A DNA stretch of 64,000 nt from an uncultured Eubacteriales bacterium (GCA_900543625.1 UQSF01000001.1:62001-126000), one strand, 5' to 3'; positions 24,654-32,885 are shown, numbered from the stretch's first letter. Notes: generated from the letters alone by a model not told the origin. Program-made: numbers and translations.

Positions 24654-25789
24654 CCCTGCACCTCCATGATCTGCTCCATGAGCTGCGCGATGTATTCACG
24701 CTGCACCTCGCTCATGGGCTGGTGGTTCTGGCGCTGATACAGCGCCTCAAACAGCTCCAGCGGCGTGCGCCGCTCCGTCTCCGCCGGTACGGACATACCG
24801 CCGGCTGCGCGTGTGCGCGCGTTGTCGTAGTCAAGCGTCATCAGGTACGGGTAGATCGTGCGCAGGCGGCTCATGGCGTCAAACACGTCCTGCTCGTCCG
24901 TGAGGATCAGGTGCAGGTAGTCGCTGCGGTAGGTCGTGTGCTCGTAAAAGCTCCGCGCGGTCAGCTCGTCATAGCTCCCGCGGATCTCGCGCAGCTCCCG
25001 CAGCGGCGTGAGCGCGACGGTGCGCACCTGCACGTCGCCCTTTTCGCCCAGCGTCACGACGGTGACGGATTTGTGCTGCCTTGCCTCGGAAAACGAGTAT
25101 TTGAGCGGCGAGCCGGCATAGCGGATCGTCTCGCGCCCGATGTGCTGCGCGCCGTGCAGGTGGCCGAGCGCCACGTAGTCAAACGGCGCAAAGACGCCGC
25201 TGTCGACATTGTCCGTCCCGCCGACGGACAGCTCTTCCGAGCCGCTGCGCGTGCCGCCGGTGACGAACTGGTGCGTCACGAGCACGTTGCGCGCGGCGGT
25301 GTCGATGGCCATGTGCGCGACGGCCTCGGCCATGGCATCGGTGTAGCTCTCAATGTCCGCGTCCGGAAACCAGCGGCGCACGTGCGCGGGCTTCACAAAC
25401 GGCAGCAGCCAGACGTGCACCGGCCCGAACGCATCCTGCAGCGTGACCGGCGCGAGCGCGCCGTCATACACGGGCGAGATGTGGATGCCGCAGCTGTCCA
25501 TGACGCGCCCGCCGAAGGCGAGCCGCTCCGGCGAGTCGTGGTTGCCGCTGATGAGCAGCACGGGCACGCCGCGTGCGCGCAGCTCGGTGAGAAAGCCGTC
25601 GAGCAGCTCGACCGCCTCGACCGACGGCACGGACTTGTCGTACACGTCGCCCGCGATGAGCACGCCGTCCGGCTGCTCGTCGTCCAGAATGGCGAGGATC
25701 TGCCGCAGGATGTGCGCCTGATCCTCAAGCATGGAAAATCCGTTGACACGCTTGCCGAGATGCAGGTCGGCGAGGTGGAGAAATTTCAT
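24650..25789 (-). CDS. sbcD: exonuclease SbcD (Mre11-like nuclease subunit)
   Basis: 379 residues. The calcineurin-like phosphoesterase motifs are all present: LADLHLGKR (residues 6-14), GDVYDKS, SGNHDS, a later THQF histidine and GHLHGAQ. A capping domain for SbcC contact follows. First gene of sbcDC, with its own promoter. Confidence 0.96.
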   Translation of the reverse strand: MKFLHLADLHLGKRVNGFSMLEDQAHILRQILAILDDEQPDGVLIAGDVYDKSVPSVEAVELLDGFLTELRARGVPVLLISGNHDSPERLAFGGRVMDSCGIHISPVYDGALAPVTLQDAFGPVHVWLLPFVKPAHVRRWFPDADIESYTDAMAEAVAHMAIDTAARNVLVTHQFVTGGTRSGSEELSVGGTDNVDSGVFAPFDYVALGHLHGAQHIGRETIRYAGSPLKYSFSEARQHKSVTVVTLGEKGDVQVRTVALTPLRELREIRGSYDELTARSFYEHTTYRSDYLHLILTDEQDVFDAMSRLRTIYPYLMTLDYDNARTRAAGGMSVPAETERRTPLELFEALYQRQNHQPMSEVQREYIAQLMEQIMEVQG

Positions 25790-25836
25790 CGTATCGTTCC
25801 GCTCCTTGCGCGGCCGGGCCGCGGTGTGATGCTTCC

Positions 25837-25865
25837 ATTATAATCCGAACCGCACCGCGGCACAA
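25837..25865 (-). promoter_or_regulatory. sbcDC promoter
   Basis: TTGTGC and perfect TATAAT with 17-nt spacing on the minus strand, 48 nt before the sbcD start. Confidence 0.65.
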
Positions 25866-25889
25866 CGGCGATTTTCGCGCCGGCGCGGC

Positions 25890-25928
25890 AAAAACCGGAA
25901 ACCGTTCTGCGCCGGTCTCCGGTTTTTT
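25890..25928 (-). terminator. feoAB terminator
   Basis: Stem of about 15 bp (AAAAACCGGAGACCG type, one mismatch) with T-runs on both strands, directly after the feoB stop. Confidence 0.82.
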
Positions 25929-25930
25929 GC

Positions 25931-27817
25931 TCACCAGCCGATCAGCCGCGCCAGCGCCGTGAACGCCGCGCACAGCGCCATGCCCAGCGCCGTCGGCAGC
26001 AGCGCCGCCAGCAGCGTCCATTTTGCGCTGCCGGTCTCGCGCCGGATCGTCCAGAGCGTCGTCGAGCACGGCCAGTGCAGCAGGAAAAACAGCACGGCGC
26101 TCACGGCGGTCGTCCACGTCCAGCCGTTTGCGGTCAGCAGCGCGTGCATCTGCGCCAGCCCCGGCACGTCGCCCAGACTGCCCTGCGCCAGATAGCCCAT
26201 CACGGCGATCGGCAGCACGATCTCGTTGGCCGGAAAGCCGAGCACGAACGCCAGCAGCAGCACGCCGTCCATACCCATTGCCTGCCCGAGCGGGTCGAGC
26301 GCAGCCGCGCAGCGCGTCAGCAGGCTCACACCGCCAGGGTGCACGTTTGCCAGCGCCCACAGAACCATGCCCGCCGGCGCTGCCACGGCGGCGGCGCGCC
26401 CGAGCACGAACAGCGTCCGGTCGAAAACGGAGCGCACGAGCACCTGACCGACCTGCGGCGCGCGGTACGGCGGCAGCTCCAGCACGAAGGCCGACGGCTT
26501 GCCGCGCAGCACGGTCGCGCTCAGCAGCCACGTTGCGCTGAACGTCATCCCCACGCACAGCGTGAGCGCCGCCGTGAGCAGCAGCGCGGCGGTGAGCGTG
26601 CTGCCGCTGAGGGAAAAGAACATGGTCATGAGCGCGATGAGCGCCGGAAAGCGGCCGTTGCACGGCATGAGGCTGTTGGTGAGCACGGCGAGCAGCCGTT
26701 CGCGCTCGGAGTCGATGATCCGGCAGCCGACCACACCCGCCGCGTTGCAGCCGAGCCCCATGCACATCGTCAGCGCCTGCTTGCCGCAGGCGCGGCACAC
26801 CTGAAACGGCCGGTCGAGGTTGTACGCCACGCGCGGCAGATATCCCGCGTCCTCGAGCAGCGTGAACAGCGGGAAAAAGATCGCCATCGGCGGCAGCATC
26901 ACGGCCACGACCCAAGCCAGCGTCCGGAACATGCCGTCCACCAGCAGCCCCTGCAGCCATGGCGGTGCGTGCAGGAATATCAGCAGCGCGGAAAACCGTC
27001 CCTGCACCCAGCCAAAAAAATGCGCCAGCCACTCCGACGGCGCGTTTGCGCCCGCGATCGTCAGCCACAGCACGGCCGCCAGCCCCAGCAGCATGATGGG
27101 GTAGCCGGTCGCGCGGCTCGTGAGCAGCCGGTCGAGCCGCCGGTCACGCGCGGCATATTCCGGCGTCTCCCGCCGGACGGCTGCACGGCAGATGGCCTCT
27201 GCGCGGCGAACATCGTCCGCTGGGTCTCCGGCCTCCGGCGCACCGTCCGGGCGCGGCTGCGGCGCGGCCATAACGGCGTCGAGCGCATCGAGCAGGGCGC
27301 GGAGCGTTTTCTTTTTCCGCGCCGTTACGCCCACGACCGGCATACCGAGCTGCGCCTGCAGCGCGGGCAGGTCGATGTGGATGCGTTTGTGCCGCGCCTC
27401 GTCGAGCAGATTCACGCACACGATCGTGTTCGGCGTTACGCTGTGCATCTGCAGCGCGAGCACGAGCGTGCGCTCGAGACACGTCGCGTCGCACACGACG
27501 ACCACGGCGTCCGCTTTACCGCCGCGCACAAAGTCGCACGCGACAGCCTCCTCCGCCGAGTGCGGCTGCAGCGAGTAGGTGCCCGGGAGGTCGACGAGCA
27601 GATACTGCTCCCGCGCCGAGCGGCAGCGTCCGCACGCGCAGCCGACGGTTTTCCCGGCCCAGTTTCCGGTGTGCTGGCGCATCCCGGTCAGGGCGTTGAA
27701 GACGGTGCTCTTGCCGACGTTCGGGTTGCCTGCCAGCGCCACGATGCGCTCGCCCGCGCGCCGTGTGCCGCCGAATGCGGCCGCGTGCGTGCCGACAGAG
27801 CGGTGTGTCAGTCCCAT
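25931..27817 (-). CDS. feoB: ferrous iron transporter FeoB
   Basis: 628 residues, somewhat short for FeoB. The N-terminal G-protein domain has GNPNVGKST (G1), the switch region HTGNWAGKTV (G2), DLPGTYSL (G3) and NLLDEA in the G4 position. The following membrane domain has two Gate motifs with about eight to ten segments and the conserved LGCNAAGVVGCRI. It imports Fe(II) under anaerobic conditions. I chose the ATG at 27817 because GAGGAGG lies 7 nt upstream; a GTG at 27823 sits too close to it. feoA lies 13 nt upstream. Confidence 0.96.
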   Translation of the reverse strand: MGLTHRSVGTHAAAFGGTRRAGERIVALAGNPNVGKSTVFNALTGMRQHTGNWAGKTVGCACGRCRSAREQYLLVDLPGTYSLQPHSAEEAVACDFVRGGKADAVVVVCDATCLERTLVLALQMHSVTPNTIVCVNLLDEARHKRIHIDLPALQAQLGMPVVGVTARKKKTLRALLDALDAVMAAPQPRPDGAPEAGDPADDVRRAEAICRAAVRRETPEYAARDRRLDRLLTSRATGYPIMLLGLAAVLWLTIAGANAPSEWLAHFFGWVQGRFSALLIFLHAPPWLQGLLVDGMFRTLAWVVAVMLPPMAIFFPLFTLLEDAGYLPRVAYNLDRPFQVCRACGKQALTMCMGLGCNAAGVVGCRIIDSERERLLAVLTNSLMPCNGRFPALIALMTMFFSLSGSTLTAALLLTAALTLCVGMTFSATWLLSATVLRGKPSAFVLELPPYRAPQVGQVLVRSVFDRTLFVLGRAAAVAAPAGMVLWALANVHPGGVSLLTRCAAALDPLGQAMGMDGVLLLAFVLGFPANEIVLPIAVMGYLAQGSLGDVPGLAQMHALLTANGWTWTTAVSAVLFFLLHWPCSTTLWTIRRETGSAKWTLLAALLPTALGMALCAAFTALARLIGW

Positions 27818-27830
27818 GTGCACACCTCCT

Positions 27831-28067
27831 CTACAGCACGGCCACGCGGATGGCGCGGCAGTCGCACCGGCGCAGCGCGATCACACTGCCGCGGATGAGA
27901 TAGGCGCTCGGGTCGCCCATGGGGCTGCGGCCGAGACAGACCACGCGCGTCTGCTCGATCAGCCCGAGGTCGCGCAGCCGCCGCTGCATCCCGTCGGGCG
28001 CGCACACACTGCGCACGGTCGCGCTTTGACCGGGCTGCAGGTCGCTGAGCGTTTGGATTCGTGTCAT
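27831..28067 (-). CDS. feoA: FeoA domain protein
   Basis: 78 residues forming a single SH3-like FeoA domain (LSDLQPGQSATV, MQRRLRDLGLIEQTRV, YLIRGSVIALRR). It supports or regulates FeoB GTPase-driven iron uptake and is encoded directly before it. I see no Fur box in the 140-nt gap upstream, but Fur or IdeR operators are hard to exclude by eye. Confidence 0.93.
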   Translation of the reverse strand: MTRIQTLSDLQPGQSATVRSVCAPDGMQRRLRDLGLIEQTRVVCLGRSPMGDPSAYLIRGSVIALRRCDCRAIRVAVL

Positions 28068-28145
28068 TGCAGCTTCCCCCTCCTGCGGAGGCGAGCGCCT
28101 CCCATACCCATGGTATTCGACCGGGCGCTTTTGCGTGCCGGAGGA

Positions 28146-28174
28146 TTGCGCGCGGGCGCCGGGTGTAGTATACT
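28146..28174 (+). promoter_or_regulatory. promoter of Nif11-like gene
   Basis: TTGCGC and TATACT with 17-nt spacing, 32 nt before the start codon. Confidence 0.5.
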
Positions 28175-28206
28175 ACAGGAAAATACCTGTATCAGGAGTG
28201 ACCGAT

Positions 28207-28548
28207 ATGGCAGAGAAGCCGAAAACGAATGTGGACAAATTCTTTGAGATCTATGATGCCGACCCCGCGCTGCAGGCGCGCGTGCAGCAGGCGATGGACA
28301 GCTATCCCGGCAGTCTGGAGATCCGCGATGTCATGACCGAGCACGTGCTGCTGCCGGTGGCGGAGGAGCTCGGCCTGCCGTTCACGCTCAAGGAGCTGCG
28401 CAATTATGAGCTGCTCAAGTGGGGACGCCAGCATCAGGACCGGGAGCTGACGGACGAGGACATGGCGGTCGACTATGAGACGACCTATTGGCTGCTCGAT
28501 CGCGGCTGGTCGAACGATGAGGCTGCCTTCTGTGGCGGCGAGCATTGA
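28207..28548 (+). CDS. small soluble protein, possibly Nif11-like
   Basis: 113 residues, acidic, no signal. The pattern VDKFFEIYDADPALQARVQQAM, then ELGLPFTLKELRNYE and ELTDEDMA, resembles the Nif11 domain. That domain occurs in nitrogenase-linked proteins and as the leader of some ribosomal peptide precursors. It ends in WSNDEAAFCGGEH with a single Cys. No modifying enzyme or transporter is nearby, so a peptide-precursor role is not supported. It has its own promoter and terminator. The family call is by eye and uncertain. Confidence 0.6.
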   Translation: MAEKPKTNVDKFFEIYDADPALQARVQQAMDSYPGSLEIRDVMTEHVLLPVAEELGLPFTLKELRNYELLKWGRQHQDRELTDEDMAVDYETTYWLLDRGWSNDEAAFCGGEH

Positions 28549-28554
28549 GGTATG

Positions 28555-28588
28555 CAAAAAAGGCGCGCACCGGCTGGCGCGCGCCTTT
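28555..28588 (+). terminator. bidirectional terminator between convergent genes
   Basis: 9-bp stem AAGGCGCGC with A- and T-tracts on both sides, between the Nif11-like gene and the HpcH aldolase gene. Confidence 0.75.
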
Positions 28589-28606
28589 GCCATATCCAAA
28601 TCTTCT

Positions 28607-29380
28607 TTACAGCCGGCTGCGGATGTCCTCCACATCGCGCTTCACGCTCTGAATGAACAGCGCGGCGTCGAGGCTGTAGGCCATGGCGTCAAAGCCCTTG
28701 CGGAAGCCGTCGACCACGCCATCAGCCGTGCCGGTGAAGAACATGCAGTACTTTCCGGCTGCGCGGCAGGCGGCGACGATGCGCGTGACGGCCGCCTGAA
28801 ACTCGGGCGCGTCGAACTGTCCCGGCATGCCCATCGAGATCGACAGGTCGAACGGTCCGACGAAGATGCCGTCCACGCCGTCCACGGCGCAGATGTCCTC
28901 GATGATGGCGAGCGCTTCGGCGGTCTCGCACTGCGGGAAGAGCAGGGTCTCGCCGTTGAAGTGGCGCATGGTCTCCGGCACGGAGCCGAGCCCGTCAAAG
29001 CCCCAGCCGTCCTTGCGCGACGGGCAGAAGCCCCGCTGACCGATGGGGTAATATTTCGCGTAGTTCACGAGCTCCTGCACCTGCGCAAGCGTCTTGACGT
29101 TCGGCACGATCAGGCCCTGAACACCGACGTCGAGCAGCTTGAGCACGGCGGGGCGGCTGATCTCGCGCACGCGCGCGAGCGGGCAGATGCCGCTCAGCTC
29201 GGAGGCACGCACGAGCGCGGCGGTGGTCTCTGCCTCGATGGGGGAGTGCTCGTTGTCGATGATGGCAAAGTCGAGCCCCGTGCGGCCGAGACACTCCATA
29301 AGGCTCACGCTGGCTGTGTCAAAAAAGGTGCCGATAGGCCGCGCGCCGGCGGCGAGCTTCTGTTTGAGTGTGTTTTCCAT
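28607..29380 (-). CDS. HpcH/HpaI aldolase family protein
   Basis: 257 residues. Class II pyruvate aldolase barrel: GTFFDTASVSLMECLGRTGLDFAIIDNEHSP opens it; the metal and pyruvate site follows in PNVKT and FVGPFDLSISMG. Family members cleave or form 2-keto-3-deoxy acids, or act as citramalyl-type lyases. No degradation pathway surrounds it, so the substrate is unknown. The frame is open further upstream, but this ATG has GGAGG at 7 nt. Confidence 0.88.
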   Translation of the reverse strand: MENTLKQKLAAGARPIGTFFDTASVSLMECLGRTGLDFAIIDNEHSPIEAETTAALVRASELSGICPLARVREISRPAVLKLLDVGVQGLIVPNVKTLAQVQELVNYAKYYPIGQRGFCPSRKDGWGFDGLGSVPETMRHFNGETLLFPQCETAEALAIIEDICAVDGVDGIFVGPFDLSISMGMPGQFDAPEFQAAVTRIVAACRAAGKYCMFFTGTADGVVDGFRKGFDAMAYSLDAALFIQSVKRDVEDIRSRL

Positions 29381-29503
29381 GCGGATTCCTCCTTGTCTTG
29401 TCTCAATGGCCCGATTATACGTGCATTTTGGCGGGATGGCAAGTGCCGCGCCGCGCACATTTGCGCCCGCCGCATAGGGAATAGCGGGACAGGAGGTGAG
29501 GGC

Positions 29504-29691
29504 ATGGAACTCGGCATTGCATCCGTGGCGGCGATCACGGCCATTGCGTACCTGGTTGGCATGGCGGTCAAGACGACCGGTGCACGATTGGCTCAACACT
29601 GCCGCTGTCGGCATCGCGTCCGGCTGGGCCGCGACTGGCGTGCACCAGAGCGTGAAGCAGCTGACAAAACAGGAGCAGCTGCGCCAACACG
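29504..29691 (+). pseudogene. phage holin remnant (frameshift with internal deletion)
   Basis: The ATG at 29504 (AGGAGG at 8 nt) reads MELGIASVAAITAIAYLVGMAVKTTG, like the first segment of a small Firmicutes phage holin. The frame then fails. In another frame from about 29586 the sequence reads WLNTAAVGIASGWAATGVHQSVKQLTK, like the C-terminus of the same holin. The middle ~35-40 residues are missing, so an out-of-frame deletion joined the ends. Family recognition is by memory of such holins and needs a search. Confidence 0.6.
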
Positions 29692-29713
29692 CCGGGGGGT
29701 GCGCGCGTCGGCG

Positions 29714-29742
29714 TGTTGCTGCATGTGCGGATGTGTGTTATG
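29714..29742 (+). promoter_or_regulatory. promoter of DUF4279 gene
   Basis: TTGCTG and TATGAT with 17-nt spacing, 34 nt before the start codon. Confidence 0.5.
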
Positions 29743-29776
29743 ATAGGGCCATCGAATGGATTTGGAGAGGTGACAA

Positions 29777-30268
29777 ATGCGCGTGGAAGAATACGATCTC
29801 TGCTTTTCGCCGCCGCTGCCGCCTACGGTCTGGGGCGAGCTCAGTCTTTGCTTTGATGTGGATTTCCCGATCGACACGGTTTCTTCCATCCTTGGTGTGC
29901 AGCCGACAGAGGCCAAACGGCAGCGGGCGTGCCGGTGGAATGCATATGCGGGCACGCAGAACCCGGGATACTGGACGATCACGTTTGACAAGACCGACAC
30001 GTTTGATGGTGACGTTGTCCAGCGGACGATACATACTTTTATCGCAGAACACGAACGGGCGCTGCATCAGGTCCTGGAGCGGTTTCAGCCGTGCACGATG
30101 TTCTTGACGATTTATGCCGCAGTGCATCAGGACGGAGAATATCCGTCCATTCGGCTAAACCCGTATTTTCTGCAGGATGCCTGCCGGTTTAGCGCGAGCG
30201 TGGATATCATTGTAGATAATGATTATGTGCGCGCAGAGCCGGATGGCGGCAATCATGCGGAGCGGTGA
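29777..30268 (+). CDS. DUF4279 domain protein
   Basis: 163 residues, soluble. The pattern IDTVSSILGVQPTEAKRQ, a following W and the YWTITF strand fit DUF4279 (PF14106), whose role is unknown; members are often found near mobile or toxin-immunity genes. Its codon use is more A/T-rich than its neighbours', and it lies between a phage remnant and a tRNA operon, suggesting transfer. GAGG at 7 nt supports the ATG. Confidence 0.72.
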   Translation: MRVEEYDLCFSPPLPPTVWGELSLCFDVDFPIDTVSSILGVQPTEAKRQRACRWNAYAGTQNPGYWTITFDKTDTFDGDVVQRTIHTFIAEHERALHQVLERFQPCTMFLTIYAAVHQDGEYPSIRLNPYFLQDACRFSASVDIIVDNDYVRAEPDGGNHAER

Positions 30269-30338
30269 AATAAACGATGGCCATGCGCCAGCACATTTTA
30301 CAGTGAAGTGAATAGTGAAGAGTGAAGAACGAAAAAGT

Positions 30339-30376
30339 AAAAATCTGCAAGCGCGCTGCGATGCTTGCAGATTTTT
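30339..30376 (-). terminator. second terminator beside the duplicated tRNA end
   Basis: Perfect 14-bp stem AAAAATCTGCAAGC with T-runs on both strands. It directly follows the copied tRNA-Lys 3' end and may be the original tRNA operon terminator. Confidence 0.75.
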
Positions 30377-30394
30377 GGTGCTCCAGCGGGGATT
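30372..30394 (-). repeat. duplicated tRNA-Lys 3' end (possible attachment-site remnant)
   Basis: 23 nt identical to 30471-30493, which is the last part of tRNA-Lys with CCA plus five T. Offset is 99 nt. A tRNA 3' end repeated beside a tRNA is the usual footprint of an integrated phage or mobile element. Confidence 0.6.
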
Positions 30395-30436
30395 TCCCCT
30401 GACGGGGATAAACTTCGACTCCCCGGGAGCGACCAG

Positions 30437-30475
30437 AAAAAATATCCCCCGCCGAAAGGCGAGGGATATTTTTTT
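30437..30475 (-). terminator. tRNA operon terminator
   Basis: 12-bp A/T-rich stem plus GCC/GGC with a GAAA loop and T-runs on both strands, immediately after tRNA-Lys. Confidence 0.82.
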
Positions 30476-30477
30476 GG

Positions 30478-30550
30478 TGCTCCAGCGGGGATTCGAACCC
30501 CGGACACCCTGCTTAAAAGGCAGGTGCTCTGCCTACTGAGCTACTGGGGC
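30478..30550 (-). tRNA. tRNA-Lys (TTT)
   Basis: Cloverleaf with anticodon loop CTTTTAA, T-loop GGTTCGAATCC and encoded CCA (30475-30477). The acceptor stem GCCCCAG/CTGGAGC has a C3-A70 mismatch. Last gene of a five-tRNA operon. Confidence 0.95.
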
Positions 30551-30590
30551 ATATCGGTGTGAAAAGTTATCCGCTATCCAAAATATCAGA

Positions 30591-30666
30591 CGCACCCAAC
30601 AAATACTCAGACGCGAATCCAGCGAGAAATCCGCACCCAACAGATACTCAGACGCGAATCCAGCGA
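30591..30666 (-). repeat. two-copy 35-bp tandem repeat in tRNA operon spacer
   Basis: CGCACCCAACAAATACTCAG-type units of 35 bp occur at 30591-30625 and 30632-30666 (41-bp period, one difference). They lie in the 207-nt spacer between tRNA-Gln and tRNA-Lys. The second copy runs into a hairpin GCGAATC/GATTCGC. Confidence 0.75.
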
Positions 30667-30757
30667 AGCGATTCGCGGCTGAAGAAGGAGCTGGTGTTCG
30701 GAAACGGATGCTTTCTGCTTGCAGGAAGCAGGAGTTGGAAGAACATCAGCGACGTGG

Positions 30758-30828
30758 CTGGGATGGCGGGATTCGAACCCACGATATCAGAGTCAAAGTC
30801 TGGTGTGTTACCATTACACTACATCCCA
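30758..30828 (-). tRNA. tRNA-Gln (TTG)
   Basis: 71 nt starting TGGGATG with U1-A72, as usual for tRNA-Gln; anticodon loop CTTTGAC, encoded CCA (30755-30757). Confidence 0.95.
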
Positions 30829-30884
30829 ATATCGGGGCAAAAATCATCGGGGATCGGGATCACTCCCAATCCCCGATTTCGTGG

Positions 30885-30958
30885 GGTGGGTAAAGGGGTT
30901 CGAACCCTCGACACCCGGAACCACAATCCGGTGCTCTCCCGACTGAGCTATACCCACC
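30885..30958 (-). tRNA. tRNA-His (GTG)
   Basis: Anticodon loop TTGTGGT. The extra G at position -1 faces C73, the tRNA-His identity element, and CCA is encoded. Confidence 0.95.
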
Positions 30959-30973
30959 ATAGGTCTGAAATGG

Positions 30974-31047
<74 letters not shown>

Positions 31048-31083
31048 GCATGCAATATTTGGCTGCCCGCCCAGAAGGTATGG

Positions 31084-31154
31084 AGCGGGTGATGGGAATC
31101 GAACCCACGTATCCAGCTTGGAAGGCTGGTGTTCTACCATTGAACTACACCCGC
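31084..31154 (-). tRNA. tRNA-Gly (TCC)
   Basis: 71 nt with anticodon loop CTTCCAA and encoded CCA. First tRNA of the operon. Confidence 0.95.
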
Positions 31155-31181
31155 AGAGGTCGTCCCACAATCAGCTTTACG

Positions 31182-31211
31182 AATATATCATCTCCGGATG
31201 GGGTTTGTCAA
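31182..31211 (-). promoter_or_regulatory. tRNA operon promoter
   Basis: TTGACA and TATATT with 18-nt spacing on the minus strand, 27 nt before tRNA-Gly. Confidence 0.75.
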
Positions 31212-31241
31212 GCATAACCTTTCCAAAATTCGAAAATTTCG

Positions 31242-31280
31242 AAAAAAAGCGGGGACAGCGCCGGCTGTCCCCGTTTTTTT
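31242..31280 (-). terminator. terminator of DUF1846 gene
   Basis: Perfect 10-bp stem CGGGGACAGC with a 4-nt loop and T-runs on both strands, overlapping the stop region of the DUF1846 gene. Confidence 0.85.
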
Positions 31281-32764
31281 CAGTGATGAAAGAGCTTTTT
31301 GGTCTGGAAATGCGGCTCAAACGTGATGTTGACCTCGAGCTTCTTGAACACATTCTCGTCCACGTGCGAGAGAATGACGGACGAGTGCGCCTCACAGTGC
31401 GCGAGCTTTGCCAGCTGCTGCATGGCGATCTCGGCGGTCGGGTCGCTTGCGGCGCAGATGCTCAGCGCGACGAGCACCTCGTCGGTGTGCAGGCGCGGGT
31501 TGTGATTGCCGAGGTGTTCGACCTTCAGATGCTGGATCGGCTCGATGATGTCGGGCGAGATGAGCGTGACGTCCTTCGGGATGCCGCCAAGGTACTTGAG
31601 CGCATTGAGCAGGCAGGCGGAGCTCGCGCCGAGCAGGGAGGAGGTCTTGCCGGTGATGATCGTGCCGTCGGGCATCTCGATAGCGACGGCGGGGGCACCG
31701 GTCTCCTCGGCGCGTTTGAGCGCCGCGCCCACGACCGGGCGGTCATCCGCCGTCAGACCGAGCTGGTTGAGCAGCAGCTCCTGCCGCTGCGTCTCGACCG
31801 GGGCGCACAGACCGCGCAGCTGCGCGCAGGCGGTGGCGTAGTAGCGGCGCAGAATTTCCTGTTTGGCGGCGGCGCAGCAGACATCGTCGTCGCTGATGCA
31901 GTAGCCCGCCATGTTCACGCCCATGTCCGTGGGGCTCTTATAGGGCGAGCTGCCGTAGATGCGCTGGAACATGGCGTTGAGCACGGGGAAGATCTCCACG
32001 TCACGGTTGTAGTTGACGGTCGTCACGCCGTAGGCCTCGAGATGGAAGGGGTCGATCATGTTCACGTCGTCCAGATCGACGGTCGCGGCCTCGTAGGCGA
32101 GGTTCACGGGGTGGCGCAGCGGCAGATTCCAGATCGGGAACGTCTCGAACTTGGCGTAGCCCGCGCGCACGCCGCGCTTGTGCTCGTGGTAGAGCTGGCT
32201 CAGGCAGGTGGCCATCTTGCCGCTGCCGGGGCCGGGCGCAGTCACGACAATGAGGCTGCGTGTCGTCTCGATGTAGTCGTTGCGGCCGAAGCCGTCGTCG
32301 CTGACGATGCGCGCGATGTCGGACGGGTAGTCCGGGATGATGTAGTGGCGGTATACGCGGATGCCGAGCATCTCGAGCCGGTGCTGGAATTTCTCCGCCG
32401 CCGTCTGCCCGCGGTAGTGCGTGATGACGATGCTGCCGACATAGAGCCCGCAGCCCTGAAAGGCGTCGATCAGGCGCAGCGTGTCGTCGTCATAGGTGAT
32501 GCCGAGGTCGCCGCGGCGCTTGCTGCGCTCGATGTCGTCGGCCGAGATGGCGATGATGATCTCCGCCTCGTCGCGCATCTCCATGAGCATGCGCACCTTG
32601 CTGTCCGGTGCAAAGCCCGGCAGCACGCGCGACGCGTGGTAGTCGTCGAAGAGCTTGCCGCCGAACTCCAGATACAGCTTGCCGCCGAACTGACTGATGC
32701 GCTCGCGGATCTTTTCCGACTGCATCCGGAGGTATTTATTGTTGTCAAAGCCGATTGCCTGCAT
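31280..32764 (-). CDS. DUF1846 domain protein
   Basis: 494 residues, matching the usual ~500 of this Firmicutes/actinobacterial family. It starts MQAIGFDNNKYLRMQSEKIRERI, the family hallmark. The first half looks like a nucleotide-binding fold, including SLIVVTAPGPGSGKMATCLSQLYHEH, a P-loop-like GPGSGK. Structures exist for the family but its reaction is not established. An upstream extension of the frame lacks a ribosome site; the chosen ATG has GGAGAGG at 8 nt. Confidence 0.9.
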   Translation of the reverse strand: MQAIGFDNNKYLRMQSEKIRERISQFGGKLYLEFGGKLFDDYHASRVLPGFAPDSKVRMLMEMRDEAEIIIAISADDIERSKRRGDLGITYDDDTLRLIDAFQGCGLYVGSIVITHYRGQTAAEKFQHRLEMLGIRVYRHYIIPDYPSDIARIVSDDGFGRNDYIETTRSLIVVTAPGPGSGKMATCLSQLYHEHKRGVRAGYAKFETFPIWNLPLRHPVNLAYEAATVDLDDVNMIDPFHLEAYGVTTVNYNRDVEIFPVLNAMFQRIYGSSPYKSPTDMGVNMAGYCISDDDVCCAAAKQEILRRYYATACAQLRGLCAPVETQRQELLLNQLGLTADDRPVVGAALKRAEETGAPAVAIEMPDGTIITGKTSSLLGASSACLLNALKYLGGIPKDVTLISPDIIEPIQHLKVEHLGNHNPRLHTDEVLVALSICAASDPTAEIAMQQLAKLAHCEAHSSVILSHVDENVFKKLEVNITFEPHFQTKKLFHH

Positions 32765-32807
32765 AGATGTTCCTCTCCTCTGCTTCATGCTATCAAACAA
32801 ACAACTT

Positions 32808-32836
32808 ATTCTACAACATTCGGCGCATTCCGGCAA
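32808..32836 (-). promoter_or_regulatory. promoter of DUF1846 gene
   Basis: TTGCCG and TAGAAT with 17-nt spacing on the minus strand, 43 nt before the start. Confidence 0.55.
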
Positions 32837-32885
32837 CGGGAAAATACCGAATCCGGTAAAATTTTATTGCCGCGCCGATTCGCCC

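Noticed and set aside
22236..24737. 833-codon plus-strand frame opposite sbcC
   Set aside because: Mirror of the Ala/Gln-rich coiled coils of SbcC; leucine/arginine/cysteine-rich nonsense sequence.
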